A stretch of 19,795 nucleotides of DNA from Deltaproteobacteria bacterium (GTDB lineage: Bacteria; Desulfobacterota; Desulfobacteria; Desulfobacterales; JAFDFH01). Of this stretch, positions 1 through 7,522 are shown piece after piece. Below the pieces are notes generated by a model. The model searched no databases, was not told where the DNA came from, and was given only the letters and a program-made list of their open reading frames with translations. Position numbers and translations under genes: made by a program. The stretch lies in assembly GCA_019309945.1 (NCBI GenBank), contig JAFDFH010000005.1, forward strand, positions 1 to 19,795, given 5' to 3'. How positions within the stretch are numbered: the first letter of the stretch is position 1; each line of letters begins with the position of its first letter.

Positions 1-380
1 ACTTCTATAATGTAATGTTCCTGTCCCACATCAACGACTTTACTCCTAAAAATGTCGACAATCCTCAGGATTTCGGCACGGTGCTCGGGTCTGGCCCTTA
101 CACAAATCAGGGCCATCTCCCGTTTGACGGATTCCGGGCCTGTAAGGTCATGTACCTTGATGACGTTAATGAGCTTGTTGAGCTGCTTCTCAACCTGTTC
201 GATAAGCGTTGTGTCCGCCTTTGTAACAATGGTTATCCTCGATTCTAGAGGGTCGATCGTTTCAGCAACACACAAGCTTTCAATATTAAAGCCCCTTCCG
301 CTGAATAGTCCGACGACCCTGGAAAGTACTCCGGGCTGGTTGTCAACCAGCATCGAAAGAACATGCTTTTCTTCGGTCAT
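1..380 (-). CDS. ilvN: Acetolactate synthase small (regulatory) subunit, 3' end cut by window
   Basis: Regulatory subunit of acetohydroxyacid synthase. It binds the IlvB catalytic subunit and passes on feedback inhibition by branched-chain amino acids, classically valine. Translating the minus strand from ATG at 380 gives about 126 residues beginning MTEEKHVLSMLVDNQPGVLS. An N-terminal ACT domain is seen (LVDNQPGVLSRVVGLFSGRG, then IESLCVAETIDPLESRITIV), followed by the start of the IlvN C-terminal domain (MALICVRARPEHRAEILRIV). The family is usually about 160 residues, so roughly 35 residues lie beyond position 1. An AAAGGG-like ribosome binding site precedes the start. It follows ilvB by 82 bp, which contains no gene, and is presumably co-transcribed. 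The opposite-strand reading frames here are shadows. Identity is secure; only the missing C-terminus is unknown. Confidence 0.95.
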   Translation of the reverse strand, partial: MTEEKHVLSMLVDNQPGVLSRVVGLFSGRGFNIESLCVAETIDPLESRITIVTKADTTLIEQVEKQLNKLINVIKVHDLTGPESVKREMALICVRARPEHRAEILRIVDIFRSKVVDVGQEHYIIE

Positions 381-462
381 GAATAAAACCCTTTCTTAAT
401 CCCGATCTTCAACGTTCTCTGCGGCCTTCAAGTTTTCCATCAGCGACCGTTCCGCACCCATC

Positions 463-2148
463 TTAAACCAAAAGCATTTCCGTAATCGGCGCTCCCGCAG
501 GAACCATGGGATAGACACACTCTTCCGGTTCCACCGCGAAATCCATGATAACGGTATTCGGGGAAAACAACCCCTTCGAAAGAACTGTTTCAACCTCTTC
601 CGGCTTTGTTGCCCTGAGACCGACGGCGCCGTAAGCTTCAGCCAGCTTTACGAAATCAGGTGCATGGTCCATGCAGGTGGCGGAATAACGTTTTTCGTAA
701 AATAGTTCCTGCCACTGTCTGACCATACCAAGATAACGGTTGTTTAAAATAACGACCTTTACGGGAAGCCCGCATTGCACGGCGGTTGCCATTTCCTGAA
801 TGTTCATCTGGATACTCCCGTCCCCGGCGATATCCACAACAAGGGCCTCCGGACAGGCAACCTGGGCCCCGATTGCCGCGGGCAGTCCAAACCCCATGCA
901 GCCCAGCCCACCGGAGGTGATAAAGCGACCGGGTTGATCAAAGTGATAATACTGGGCCGCCCACATCTGATTTTGGCCGACTTCGGTGGTGATAATGGCT
1001 TCTCCCCGGGTCAGTTCATAGAGCTTTTCGATGACGTATTGTGGTTTGATGACATCTCTTTGTTCGTATGCCAGGGGCATGGTGTTTTTCCATTCAAGAA
1101 TATGTTCAAGCCATTTTTTTCGGCGTTTTTCGATATTGCCCAGATCTGCTTGATCGATAAGATTGTTGAGAAGACCGAGGGTGATTTTACAGTCGCCCAC
1201 AACCGGAATTGTAACCGGAATATTTTTACGTATTGATGTGGGGTCAATATCGATGTGAACAATTTTTGCCTGGGCGGCGAACACATCGGTCTTTCCGGTT
1301 ACACGGTCATCAAAACGCACGCCCACCGCAATAATAAGGTCGCAGGCACCCGTGGACATATTGGCCCGGTAGGTCCCATGCATACCGATCATGCCCAGCC
1401 ACAGGGGGTCTGTCGCGGGGAATGCGCCCAGGCCCATCAGGGATGTCGTCACGGGAATCTGGGTTTTACGTGCCAGGTCCGTAAGTTCACTTGAAGCCTT
1501 GGAGAGAATAACGCCGCCGCCCGCGAAGATCATCGGCTTTTCGGCATTTTGAATAAGTTTTACTGCCTTTTCTAACTGTTTCATATTCGGCTTGTAAGTT
1601 GGCTTGTAAGATTTGAGTTTAACCTCTTTAGGGGCTTTATAACTTACTTTGGTGATTGCAACATCCTTGGGGATATCCACCAAAACCGGTCCGGGGCGGC
1701 CGGATCTGGCGATATAAAAGGCTTCTTTAATGATTCTGGCTAGATCTTCGGTATCTTTGACCAGATAGTTGTGTTTGGTGCAGGGTTGTGTAATTCCGAC
1801 GATGTCCACTTCCTGAAAGGCATCATTTCCAATGAGCGCGGTCGGTACCTGGCCGGTGAAGATAACGATGGGGATGGAGTCCATGTAAGCGGTAGCAATC
1901 CCGGTAACCGTATTGGTCGCGCCGGGTCCGGAGGTTACCAGACATACACCGACACGGCCGCTGGCCCTGGCATATCCGTCGGCAGCATGAACCGCGCCCT
2001 GTTCATGCCGGACGAGGATGTGACGGATATCAGCTTTTGCAAGCTCATCATAAATGTCGATAAGAACACCCCCCGGATATCCGAAGATTGTTTCCACACC
2101 TTCGTCTTTAAGCACTTTCATCAGAATCTGAGACCCGGTAAGTTTCAT
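463..2148 (-). CDS. ilvB: Acetolactate synthase large (catalytic) subunit
   Basis: Thiamine-diphosphate enzyme that condenses pyruvate with pyruvate or 2-oxobutyrate, the first common step of valine, leucine and isoleucine synthesis. The protein is 561 residues from ATG 2148. The N-terminal TPP domain has the catalytic glutamate (E49) in VRHEQGAVHAADGYARASG. The middle FAD/Rossmann-like domain includes GVRFDDRVTGK. The C-terminal domain carries the TPP/Mg motif GDGS (about 442-445) ending in NN (about 469-470). The frame also opens at ATG 2163, three bases after the ilvD stop, but no ribosome binding site precedes that codon. An AAAGGA sits six bases before ATG 2148, so the shorter start is preferred. 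It is translationally close to ilvD upstream and ilvN downstream. Length and motifs match biosynthetic IlvB rather than the catabolic AlsS type, and the neighbouring ilvN supports this. Confidence 0.97.
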   Translation of the reverse strand: MKLTGSQILMKVLKDEGVETIFGYPGGVLIDIYDELAKADIRHILVRHEQGAVHAADGYARASGRVGVCLVTSGPGATNTVTGIATAYMDSIPIVIFTGQVPTALIGNDAFQEVDIVGITQPCTKHNYLVKDTEDLARIIKEAFYIARSGRPGPVLVDIPKDVAITKVSYKAPKEVKLKSYKPTYKPNMKQLEKAVKLIQNAEKPMIFAGGGVILSKASSELTDLARKTQIPVTTSLMGLGAFPATDPLWLGMIGMHGTYRANMSTGACDLIIAVGVRFDDRVTGKTDVFAAQAKIVHIDIDPTSIRKNIPVTIPVVGDCKITLGLLNNLIDQADLGNIEKRRKKWLEHILEWKNTMPLAYEQRDVIKPQYVIEKLYELTRGEAIITTEVGQNQMWAAQYYHFDQPGRFITSGGLGCMGFGLPAAIGAQVACPEALVVDIAGDGSIQMNIQEMATAVQCGLPVKVVILNNRYLGMVRQWQELFYEKRYSATCMDHAPDFVKLAEAYGAVGLRATKPEEVETVLSKGLFSPNTVIMDFAVEPEECVYPMVPAGAPITEMLLV

Positions 2149-2166
2149 GCTAAATCCTTTCATTCG

Positions 2167-3837
2167 TTATTTAACGACCGCCCCTTCTGCAGCGGATGAT
2201 ACCATCCGTGAATATCTGGCCATATAACCGTGGGTGATCTTCGGTTCGGGTGGCGACCACCTGGACAGACGATTCTCGATTTCTTGTTCGGGAACCTTGA
2301 GGGTTATCGTTTTACTCGGGATGTCGATGGCGATCAGGTCCCCGTCCTGAACAATGCAGATCGGTCCTCCCTGCATGGCTTCAGGTGAAATATGTCCAAT
2401 GGAAGCCCCCCGGGTACCCCCTGAAAACCGTCCATCTGTGAGCAGTGCGACATGGGCGTCAAGTTTCATACCGGCGATTGCTGAAGTCGGCGTCAACATC
2501 TCCCGCATGCCCGGACCCCCCCTGGGCCCTTCATACCGGATCACTAATACTTCACCTTTGCTTATACTCCCTGACAGGATCGCAAGGGTGGCGTCATCTT
2601 CCGAATCATACACACGGGCAGGTCCCTCGTGACACAACATTGCATTAACTACCGCAGACTGCTTGACCACTCCTCCTTCCGGGGCTAGATTTCCAAAAAG
2701 TACGGCAAGACCCCCCTGTTTGTGATAAGGGTTGTCCGCAGATCGTATGACATTCCCGTCCCGTATCCGGCTATTCCTTATATTATCACCAACAGTTTTT
2801 GCGGTTACGGTCAGGCAATCCTCATTGATAAGCCCTACCCGGGATAGTTCTTGCATAACAGCGCTTAAGCCACCGGCCTGGTTTAAATCCTCCAGATGAT
2901 GGGTTCCGCCCGGACTGAGCGAACACAGATGGGGTGTTATCTGGCTGATCGCGTTGATCTGGTCAAGATCGACAGGCACCCGGGCTTCCCGTGCAATAGC
3001 CATTAGATGAAGCACGGTGTTGGTCGAACAGCCGAGGGCCATATCCACGGTCAGGGCGTTCTTAAAAGCCGCTGCGGTCATAATTTTTTGGGGAGTTATC
3101 TGCTTTTCCAAAAGGCGCATAATGTCTATTCCGGCCTGTTTGGCCAGGCGTATGCGGGCCGACATTACGGCGGGAATCGTTCCGTTGCCGGGCAACCCCA
3201 TACCGATTGCTTCAGTCAGACAGTTCATTGAATTGGCCGTAAACATCCCCGCGCATGATCCGCACGTGGGGCAGGCGGCATCTTCAATAGCGGTCAGTTC
3301 GTCTTCGCTCATTTTTCCTGAGATCACGGCCCCGATAGATTCAAAGACCGTAATAAGATCAATTTTTTCGGTTGTTGTTTTTAAAGGGTGCTTGCCTGCC
3401 AACATCGGTCCTCCGCTGATTATTATGGCGGGGAGATCCATCCGGGCGGCGGCCATCAACATTCCAGGCACAATCTTGTCACAATTCGGCACCAGGACCA
3501 TGGCGTCAAACGCATGCGCGGTTGCCATGACCTCGACGGAGTCGGCGATTAGTTCACGGCTTGCGAGGGAATATTTCATTCCTTCGTGATTCATGGCGAT
3601 CCCATCGCAAACCCCAATCGTATTAAATACGACCGGCGTACCCCCTGCCATATAAACCCCTGCTTTTACCGCTTCTACGATTTTGTCCAGATGAATATGG
3701 CCTGGAACGATGCTGTTCTCGGAACTGGCAATACCGATGAGGGGCCGCTTGATTTCAGCATCGGTATACCCCATGGCTTTAAATAAGGCACGGTGGGGTG
3801 CTCTTTCGATCCCTTTTTTTACATTGTGGCTTTTCAT
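2167..3837 (-). CDS. ilvD: Dihydroxy-acid dehydratase
   Basis: Iron-sulfur dehydratase converting 2,3-dihydroxy-isovalerate and 2,3-dihydroxy-3-methylvalerate to the 2-keto acids, the third step of valine/isoleucine synthesis. It is 556 residues, the normal length. Visible motifs are C119 in VPNCDKIVPGMLMAAAR, the cysteine cluster C189/C192/C195 in CPTCGSCAGMFTANSMNCL, and the active-site region GRFSGGTRGASIGHISPEA near the C-terminus. At the position where [2Fe-2S] dehydratases such as the mycobacterial enzyme have a TPC cysteine, this protein reads IVPGH (43-47). That resembles the E. coli enzyme, which is known for an oxygen-labile [4Fe-4S] cluster. ATG 3837 has a GGAG site directly after the attenuator U-tract. 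It is the first gene after the leader peptide and attenuator at 3853-4017, so the whole ilvD-ilvB-ilvN unit is probably attenuation-controlled. Confidence 0.97.
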   Translation of the reverse strand: MKSHNVKKGIERAPHRALFKAMGYTDAEIKRPLIGIASSENSIVPGHIHLDKIVEAVKAGVYMAGGTPVVFNTIGVCDGIAMNHEGMKYSLASRELIADSVEVMATAHAFDAMVLVPNCDKIVPGMLMAAARMDLPAIIISGGPMLAGKHPLKTTTEKIDLITVFESIGAVISGKMSEDELTAIEDAACPTCGSCAGMFTANSMNCLTEAIGMGLPGNGTIPAVMSARIRLAKQAGIDIMRLLEKQITPQKIMTAAAFKNALTVDMALGCSTNTVLHLMAIAREARVPVDLDQINAISQITPHLCSLSPGGTHHLEDLNQAGGLSAVMQELSRVGLINEDCLTVTAKTVGDNIRNSRIRDGNVIRSADNPYHKQGGLAVLFGNLAPEGGVVKQSAVVNAMLCHEGPARVYDSEDDATLAILSGSISKGEVLVIRYEGPRGGPGMREMLTPTSAIAGMKLDAHVALLTDGRFSGGTRGASIGHISPEAMQGGPICIVQDGDLIAIDIPSKTITLKVPEQEIENRLSRWSPPEPKITHGYMARYSRMVSSAAEGAVVK

Positions 3838-3852
3838 TGTCAGAATTTCTCC

Positions 3853-3895
3853 AAAAAAAATCCGTTACCAGTTTGGGGCTGATAACGGATTTTTT
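3853..3895 (-). terminator. Intrinsic terminator (attenuator) in front of ilvD
   Basis: Read on the minus strand, AAAAAATCCGTTATCAG (3895-3879) pairs with CTGGTAACGGATTTTTT (3871-3855). The stem is 17 bp with one G-U pair and a 7-nt CCCCAAA loop. Its 3' arm runs into an eight-U tract (3860-3853). It lies after the promoter and the leader ORF and ends only 15 bases before the ilvD start codon, so it must be bypassed for ilvD expression. This is the terminator half of a transcription attenuator. Confidence 0.9.
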
Positions 3896-3957
3896 AATTT
3901 TTTCTGGGTTATTTTGCTACACCATTATCAACCCCTGTCCCTGTAGCCGATAAGAAT
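3875..3957 (-). promoter_or_regulatory. Antiterminator and competing hairpins of the ilv attenuator
   Basis: On the minus strand, GGGGTTGATAATGG (3935-3922, overlapping the leader stop codon) can pair without mismatch with CCGTTATCAGCCCC (3888-3875). This 14-bp helix with two G-U pairs consumes the 5' arm and loop of the terminator. An alternative protector pairing joins ATTCTTATC (3957-3949, leader codons Ile21-Leu22-Ile23) to GATAATGGT (3929-3921) with one mismatch. GCTACA (3947-3942) can also pair with TGTAGC (3921-3916). A ribosome stalled on the branched-chain codons would cover the first arm, free the antiterminator and let transcription enter ilvD. The pairings are read directly from the sequence; the mechanism is inferred from known ilv, leu and trp attenuators. 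Confidence 0.82.
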
Positions 3958-4017
3958 ATCGACGACAAGGAGAATAATAAGGCAAATAAGGTTGTTAATG
4001 GTGATGGTATTTTTCAT
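3928..4017 (-). CDS. ilv operon leader peptide, 29 residues, rich in Ile/Leu/Val
   Basis: A short ORF on the minus strand, from ATG 4017 to TGA 3928, encodes 29 residues beginning MKNTITINN and ending GYRDRG. Its core LICLIILLVVDILI has 12 branched-chain residues out of 14. Over the whole peptide there are 7 Ile, 5 Leu and 2 Val. The ribosome binding site is weak (GGAAAA, about 8 bases upstream). It sits between a promoter and an intrinsic terminator directly before ilvD, the arrangement of the E. coli ilv leader peptides, although the sequence itself is unrelated to E. coli ilvL. The stop codon lies inside the antiterminator arm. Its role would be sensing of charged Ile, Leu and Val tRNA by ribosome stalling, not a function of the peptide itself. 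Confidence 0.87.
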   Translation of the reverse strand: MKNTITINNLICLIILLVVDILIGYRDRG

Positions 4018-4035
4018 GATATTTTTCCGAATCTT

Positions 4036-4055
4036 GAACCTCTGACCTCTGAACC
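4036..4055. repeat. Short GAACC-rich degenerate repeat in the ilv leader
   Basis: GAACCTCTGACCTCTGAACC on the plus strand resembles the tract at 14069-14097 and the reverse complement of the 15-bp units at 13846-13890. It falls between the predicted -10 box and the leader start codon, so it would be transcribed as part of the ilv 5' leader. Confidence 0.55.
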
Positions 4056-4084
4056 GCCATAACAGGGACGGGAGATACTGTCAA
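4056..4084 (-). promoter_or_regulatory. Candidate sigma-70 promoter of the ilv leader/ilvDBN operon
   Basis: On the minus strand a perfect -35 TTGACA (4084-4079) is followed, after 17 bases, by TATGGC (4061-4056). TG stands one base upstream of that box, giving an extended -10 form (TGTTATGGC). The -35 box overlaps the topA TGA stop codon. Transcription would start near 4049, about 32 bases before the leader ATG. The hexamers are visible; activity is inferred. It would give ilvDBN a transcript separate from topA. Confidence 0.6.
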
Positions 4085-6357
4085 GCTTTTTCTCTATACC
4101 CGCATTCTTTTGTCAGACAGTTGACAAAAGTTCCGTCGCGCTTGGTGGTTTTTTCGACCAGAAACTTGGCGCCACATTGGGGACATTCTTTCGGGATCGG
4201 TTTGTCCCAGACTGCAAATTTACAGTCCGGATAGCGGTTGCAGCCATAAAAGATTTTTCCACGCCTTGATTTTTTTTGAACAAGGGCGCCTCCGCAGTCT
4301 TTTTCCGGGCAATTGACGCCTGTTCCAGATTCATCACCGTTTGAACCTAATGACAGGGTATTTTTGCAATCCGGATATCCGGAACACGCCAGAAAAGTTC
4401 CGTATTTACCCTGTTTTATGACCATCGCTCGGCCGCATTTTTCACAAATCTGGTCTGAAGATTCATCATCGACCGGCTCAACCGGATGAATTTCCCCTTT
4501 TTCATCCCGAATATAGTTTCTCGAATACGTGCATTGCGGGTATCCGCTGCATGCCAGGAAATGCCCGTTTTTGCCGACTTTAATATGAAGCCTCTTGTTG
4601 CATTGCGGGCAATTGAGGTTTGTGGGTACGCCGACGGCTTTGAGGCTGAGCATATCTTTTAAGGCCGTATCGAGTTCTTTTTTAAAAGGGTCGTAAAAAC
4701 GGGTAAGAATATCCAATGAGTCGACTTCCGCCGCTTCCACACGGTCAAGATGATCTTCCATTTTGGCGGTAAAATCGACATCGAACAAATCAGGAAAGCT
4801 TTTGACGAGAAGATCATTCACAATAAATCCCAGTTCGTTCGGCATAAAATATCCTTTGACCAGATCCACATAACCTTTTTCCCTGATCACCGCAAGTATG
4901 GTTGCATAGGTGCTGGGGCGCCCGATTCCATTTTCTTCAAGTTCTTTTACCAGCGAGGCCTCCGAAAACCGGGGAGGCGGCATGGTAAAATGTTGTTTCG
5001 GCTCTAACCTATTAAGTTTTAATGCCATGCCCTCCGAGAGATCCGGAAGATGGTCTTTCTTTTTCCCCTTTTCACTCTCAATTTCTTCATCCACAGACAT
5101 ATAAAGGGCCATGAACCCGGGAAATAAAACCGATGATCCGCCGGCATTAAATAAATATGAACCCGCTTTGATCGCCACTGAATTTTTATTAATCAGCGCC
5201 TCTTTCATCTGGGATGCCATAAAACGTTCCCAGATAAGACGGTATAAATTCAATTGATCTTCGGAAAGATATGGCGCCACTTTTTCAGGAGTATGATAAA
5301 CCGAAGTCGGCCGGATCGCTTCATGGGCATCTTGGGCTTTTTTGCGATTTTTAAAAAACCTTGGTTTATCCAAAGTGTATTTTTCGCCGAAACGTTCCCG
5401 GATCAGCAAAAGCGCTTCGTGGGCAGCTTCTTTTGCGATTCGGGTCGAGTCGGTGCGCATGTAGGTTATAAGCCCGACGGGTTCACCCGGCCCGAGGTCG
5501 ATGCCCTCATAAAGCTGTTGGGCCACAAGCATGGTCTTGCGAGCCGAGAATCTCAATTTCCGTATGGCTTCCTGCTGGAGTTTGCTTGTAATAAACGGGG
5601 GCAGGGGATTTTTTTTAACGGTTTTTTTCTGTACTTTGGAGACCACGAATGAACCGTCCGAAAGCTCATCTAAAATGGAAGCAGATGTTTTTTCATCGGG
5701 AATTTTAATCTTTTTTCCATCTTTCTTGACGAGTTTTGCCGTAAACGGCGGTGGGCCGGGGCTTTCAAGGTGGGCTGTGATCGACCAGTATTCTTCCGGC
5801 GTAAAAGCCTGTATCTTCCGTTCCCGTTCACATATGATCCGCACGGTAACGGACTGGACACGCCCTGCGCTGAGCCCGCTTTTTACTTTGCGCCACAACA
5901 GGGGCGATATCTCGTATCCCACCAGTCGATCGAGTATCCGGCGTGCCTGCTGGGCTTCATATTTGTTACGATTGAGTTCTTCAGGGGCTGCAATCGCCGC
6001 GTGAATGGCATTTTTGGTCAGTTCGTGGAAAAGGACTCTGTGAAATTTTCGCCCCTTTTTCTTTAGAATTTCTGCGGCATGCCAGGCAATTGCTTCGCCC
6101 TCCCGGTCCGGGTCGGCCGCAAGATAGACATCTGAGGCATCCCCGGCAGCCTTTTTCAAGGATGTTATAACTTTCTGTTTTCCAGGAATGTTGCTGTATT
6201 TTGGCTTGAAACCATCTTCGATATTGATTCCCATTTCCTTTTGGGGAAGATCCTTTATGTGCCCAACGGTTGCCGCGATGTTATAGTCTTTGCCAAGATA
6301 ATTCTTAAGCGTTCTTACCTTTGTCGGTGATTCTACGACCACAAGTGGTTTTGTCAC
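4081..6357 (-). CDS. topA: DNA topoisomerase I (type IA)
   Basis: Relaxes negative supercoils by cutting and passing single strands. It has 758 residues. The N-terminal TOPRIM domain includes E9 in VVVESPTK and the acidic motif ADPDREGE (81-88). The active-site tyrosine is Y299 in GLITYMRTDSTR. The C-terminal tail carries four C4 zinc-ribbon modules at roughly 580-615, 640-672, 682-712 and 725-752; two of them contain the signature ACSGYPQC/ACSGYPDC. The start codon is GTG at 6357, supported by AAGAAAGG six bases upstream and by the conserved N-terminus that begins right there. It follows dprA by 22 bp in the same direction, an order common in bacteria. Its stop codon overlaps the -35 box of the downstream ilv promoter. 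The function call is secure. Confidence 0.97.
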   Translation of the reverse strand: MTKPLVVVESPTKVRTLKNYLGKDYNIAATVGHIKDLPQKEMGINIEDGFKPKYSNIPGKQKVITSLKKAAGDASDVYLAADPDREGEAIAWHAAEILKKKGRKFHRVLFHELTKNAIHAAIAAPEELNRNKYEAQQARRILDRLVGYEISPLLWRKVKSGLSAGRVQSVTVRIICERERKIQAFTPEEYWSITAHLESPGPPPFTAKLVKKDGKKIKIPDEKTSASILDELSDGSFVVSKVQKKTVKKNPLPPFITSKLQQEAIRKLRFSARKTMLVAQQLYEGIDLGPGEPVGLITYMRTDSTRIAKEAAHEALLLIRERFGEKYTLDKPRFFKNRKKAQDAHEAIRPTSVYHTPEKVAPYLSEDQLNLYRLIWERFMASQMKEALINKNSVAIKAGSYLFNAGGSSVLFPGFMALYMSVDEEIESEKGKKKDHLPDLSEGMALKLNRLEPKQHFTMPPPRFSEASLVKELEENGIGRPSTYATILAVIREKGYVDLVKGYFMPNELGFIVNDLLVKSFPDLFDVDFTAKMEDHLDRVEAAEVDSLDILTRFYDPFKKELDTALKDMLSLKAVGVPTNLNCPQCNKRLHIKVGKNGHFLACSGYPQCTYSRNYIRDEKGEIHPVEPVDDESSDQICEKCGRAMVIKQGKYGTFLACSGYPDCKNTLSLGSNGDESGTGVNCPEKDCGGALVQKKSRRGKIFYGCNRYPDCKFAVWDKPIPKECPQCGAKFLVEKTTKRDGTFVNCLTKECGYREKA

Positions 6358-6379
6358 GGTTTACCTTTCTTCAGTTTAC

Positions 6380-7504
6380 TCAATCAATCGAAATTGAAAA
6401 GCGTTTTCCCGGGAACTGCTGCACAATCCCCTTGAGTTCAAGCTTAAGAAGTATGCTTAAGAGTTTTCCGGGTTCAATGGAAATCTTCCGAACAAGATCG
6501 TCAATGTGAGCAGGATACGCTTCCAATGCTTCAAACACGGTGCACTCCTCTGATGACATCTGCGGAAGTTTATTCGCCAGGGGGTTTTGAGTTGCATGAT
6601 CGCTTTTGGCATTTACGCTGAATATATGTGTGAGTTCCTCAATAATATCCTGTGCGTGTTCTACCAGCTTGGCCCCTTGCTTAATCAGGGTATGGGTACC
6701 GGTGCTCTTAAAGGAATGAATGCTTCCTGGTACGGCAAATACCTCCCGGTTTTGTTCCGCTGCGAGACGTGCCGTGATGAGTGAACCGCTCCGATTGGTT
6801 GCTTCCACAATCACAGTCCCTAAAGAAATTCCACTGATGATCCTGTTGCGTATCGGAAAATTATGGGGCTCAGGTTCCATCATTAGCGGAAATTCCGAAA
6901 TAACAGCCCCATTTTCCGCGATTTCATGAAAAAGCCTCCGGTTCTCAGGCGGATAAATCCTTTCAAGTCCACTGCCGAGCACGGCAATGGTTTTTCCTTG
7001 GCCCATCAGGGCGCCGGTGTGGGCGGCACTGTCAATTCCCCTTGCCATACCGCTGACAACGATAAAATCTAGGGAAGCCAAATCTGCGCACAACCGTTTT
7101 GTTGTGGAGATGCCATAGGTCGTAGCATTCCTTGAACCGACCACGGCAATGGCTTTGGTCGGGTCGTCCAGGCTTCCGTAAACATATAAATAAGGCGGCG
7201 GGTCTGGAATCTGAGTAAGCAGAGACGGATAATTCGTGTCCGTCATGGTGACAATTCCATAGCCTTTTTGGATTGCCAGATTGAGATCGTTCTTGATTGT
7301 CTCAGGTATTTTGTGCCGCTTGATTGCAGATGCAAGACGATCATACATGCCTTCCACCTGTAAAAGATCACCGTGGGATGCTTCGAAAACGGATTCCGGA
7401 GACTTGAAGTGATCAATCAGCCGCTTGAAAATATAGTTCCCGACACCCGGCACGCTTTTCAGGGAAAACCACGGCAGCGCTTTCGTCGTTGGATCGCTTG
7501 GCAT
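6380..7504 (-). CDS. dprA: DNA processing protein DprA (Smf family)
   Basis: Binds incoming single-stranded DNA and loads RecA in natural transformation. It is also conserved in bacteria not known to be competent. The protein has 374 residues. An N-terminal SAM/helix-hairpin-like part includes LKSVPGVGNYIFKRLIDHF. The Rossmann-like core carries GSRNATTYG (123-131), SGMARGIDSAAHTGAL (151-166), GSGLERIYPPENRRLF (177-192), FPIRNRIISGIS (216-227) and SGSLITARLAAEQNREVFAVPG (239-260). A C-terminal winged-helix (DML1-like) domain spans about 315-374. ATG 7504 lies 18 bases after the secF stop and has only a weak ribosome binding site, suggesting coupling to secF translation. All usual domains are present and nothing is truncated. 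Confidence 0.95.
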   Translation of the reverse strand: MPSDPTTKALPWFSLKSVPGVGNYIFKRLIDHFKSPESVFEASHGDLLQVEGMYDRLASAIKRHKIPETIKNDLNLAIQKGYGIVTMTDTNYPSLLTQIPDPPPYLYVYGSLDDPTKAIAVVGSRNATTYGISTTKRLCADLASLDFIVVSGMARGIDSAAHTGALMGQGKTIAVLGSGLERIYPPENRRLFHEIAENGAVISEFPLMMEPEPHNFPIRNRIISGISLGTVIVEATNRSGSLITARLAAEQNREVFAVPGSIHSFKSTGTHTLIKQGAKLVEHAQDIIEELTHIFSVNAKSDHATQNPLANKLPQMSSEECTVFEALEAYPAHIDDLVRKISIEPGKLLSILLKLELKGIVQQFPGKRFSISID

Positions 7505-7522
7505 ATAGATTTTCGCCGTCGG

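Noticed and set aside
15..399. Plus-strand reading frames opposite ilvN, and similar long antisense frames opposite ilvB, ilvD, topA and leuS
   Set aside because: They overlap well-supported genes on the other strand and show no recognisable protein features. They are shadows of the codon structure.
2149..2163. Upstream ATG 2163 as the ilvB start
   Set aside because: No ribosome binding site precedes it, while the AAAGGA within these bases is well placed for ATG 2148.
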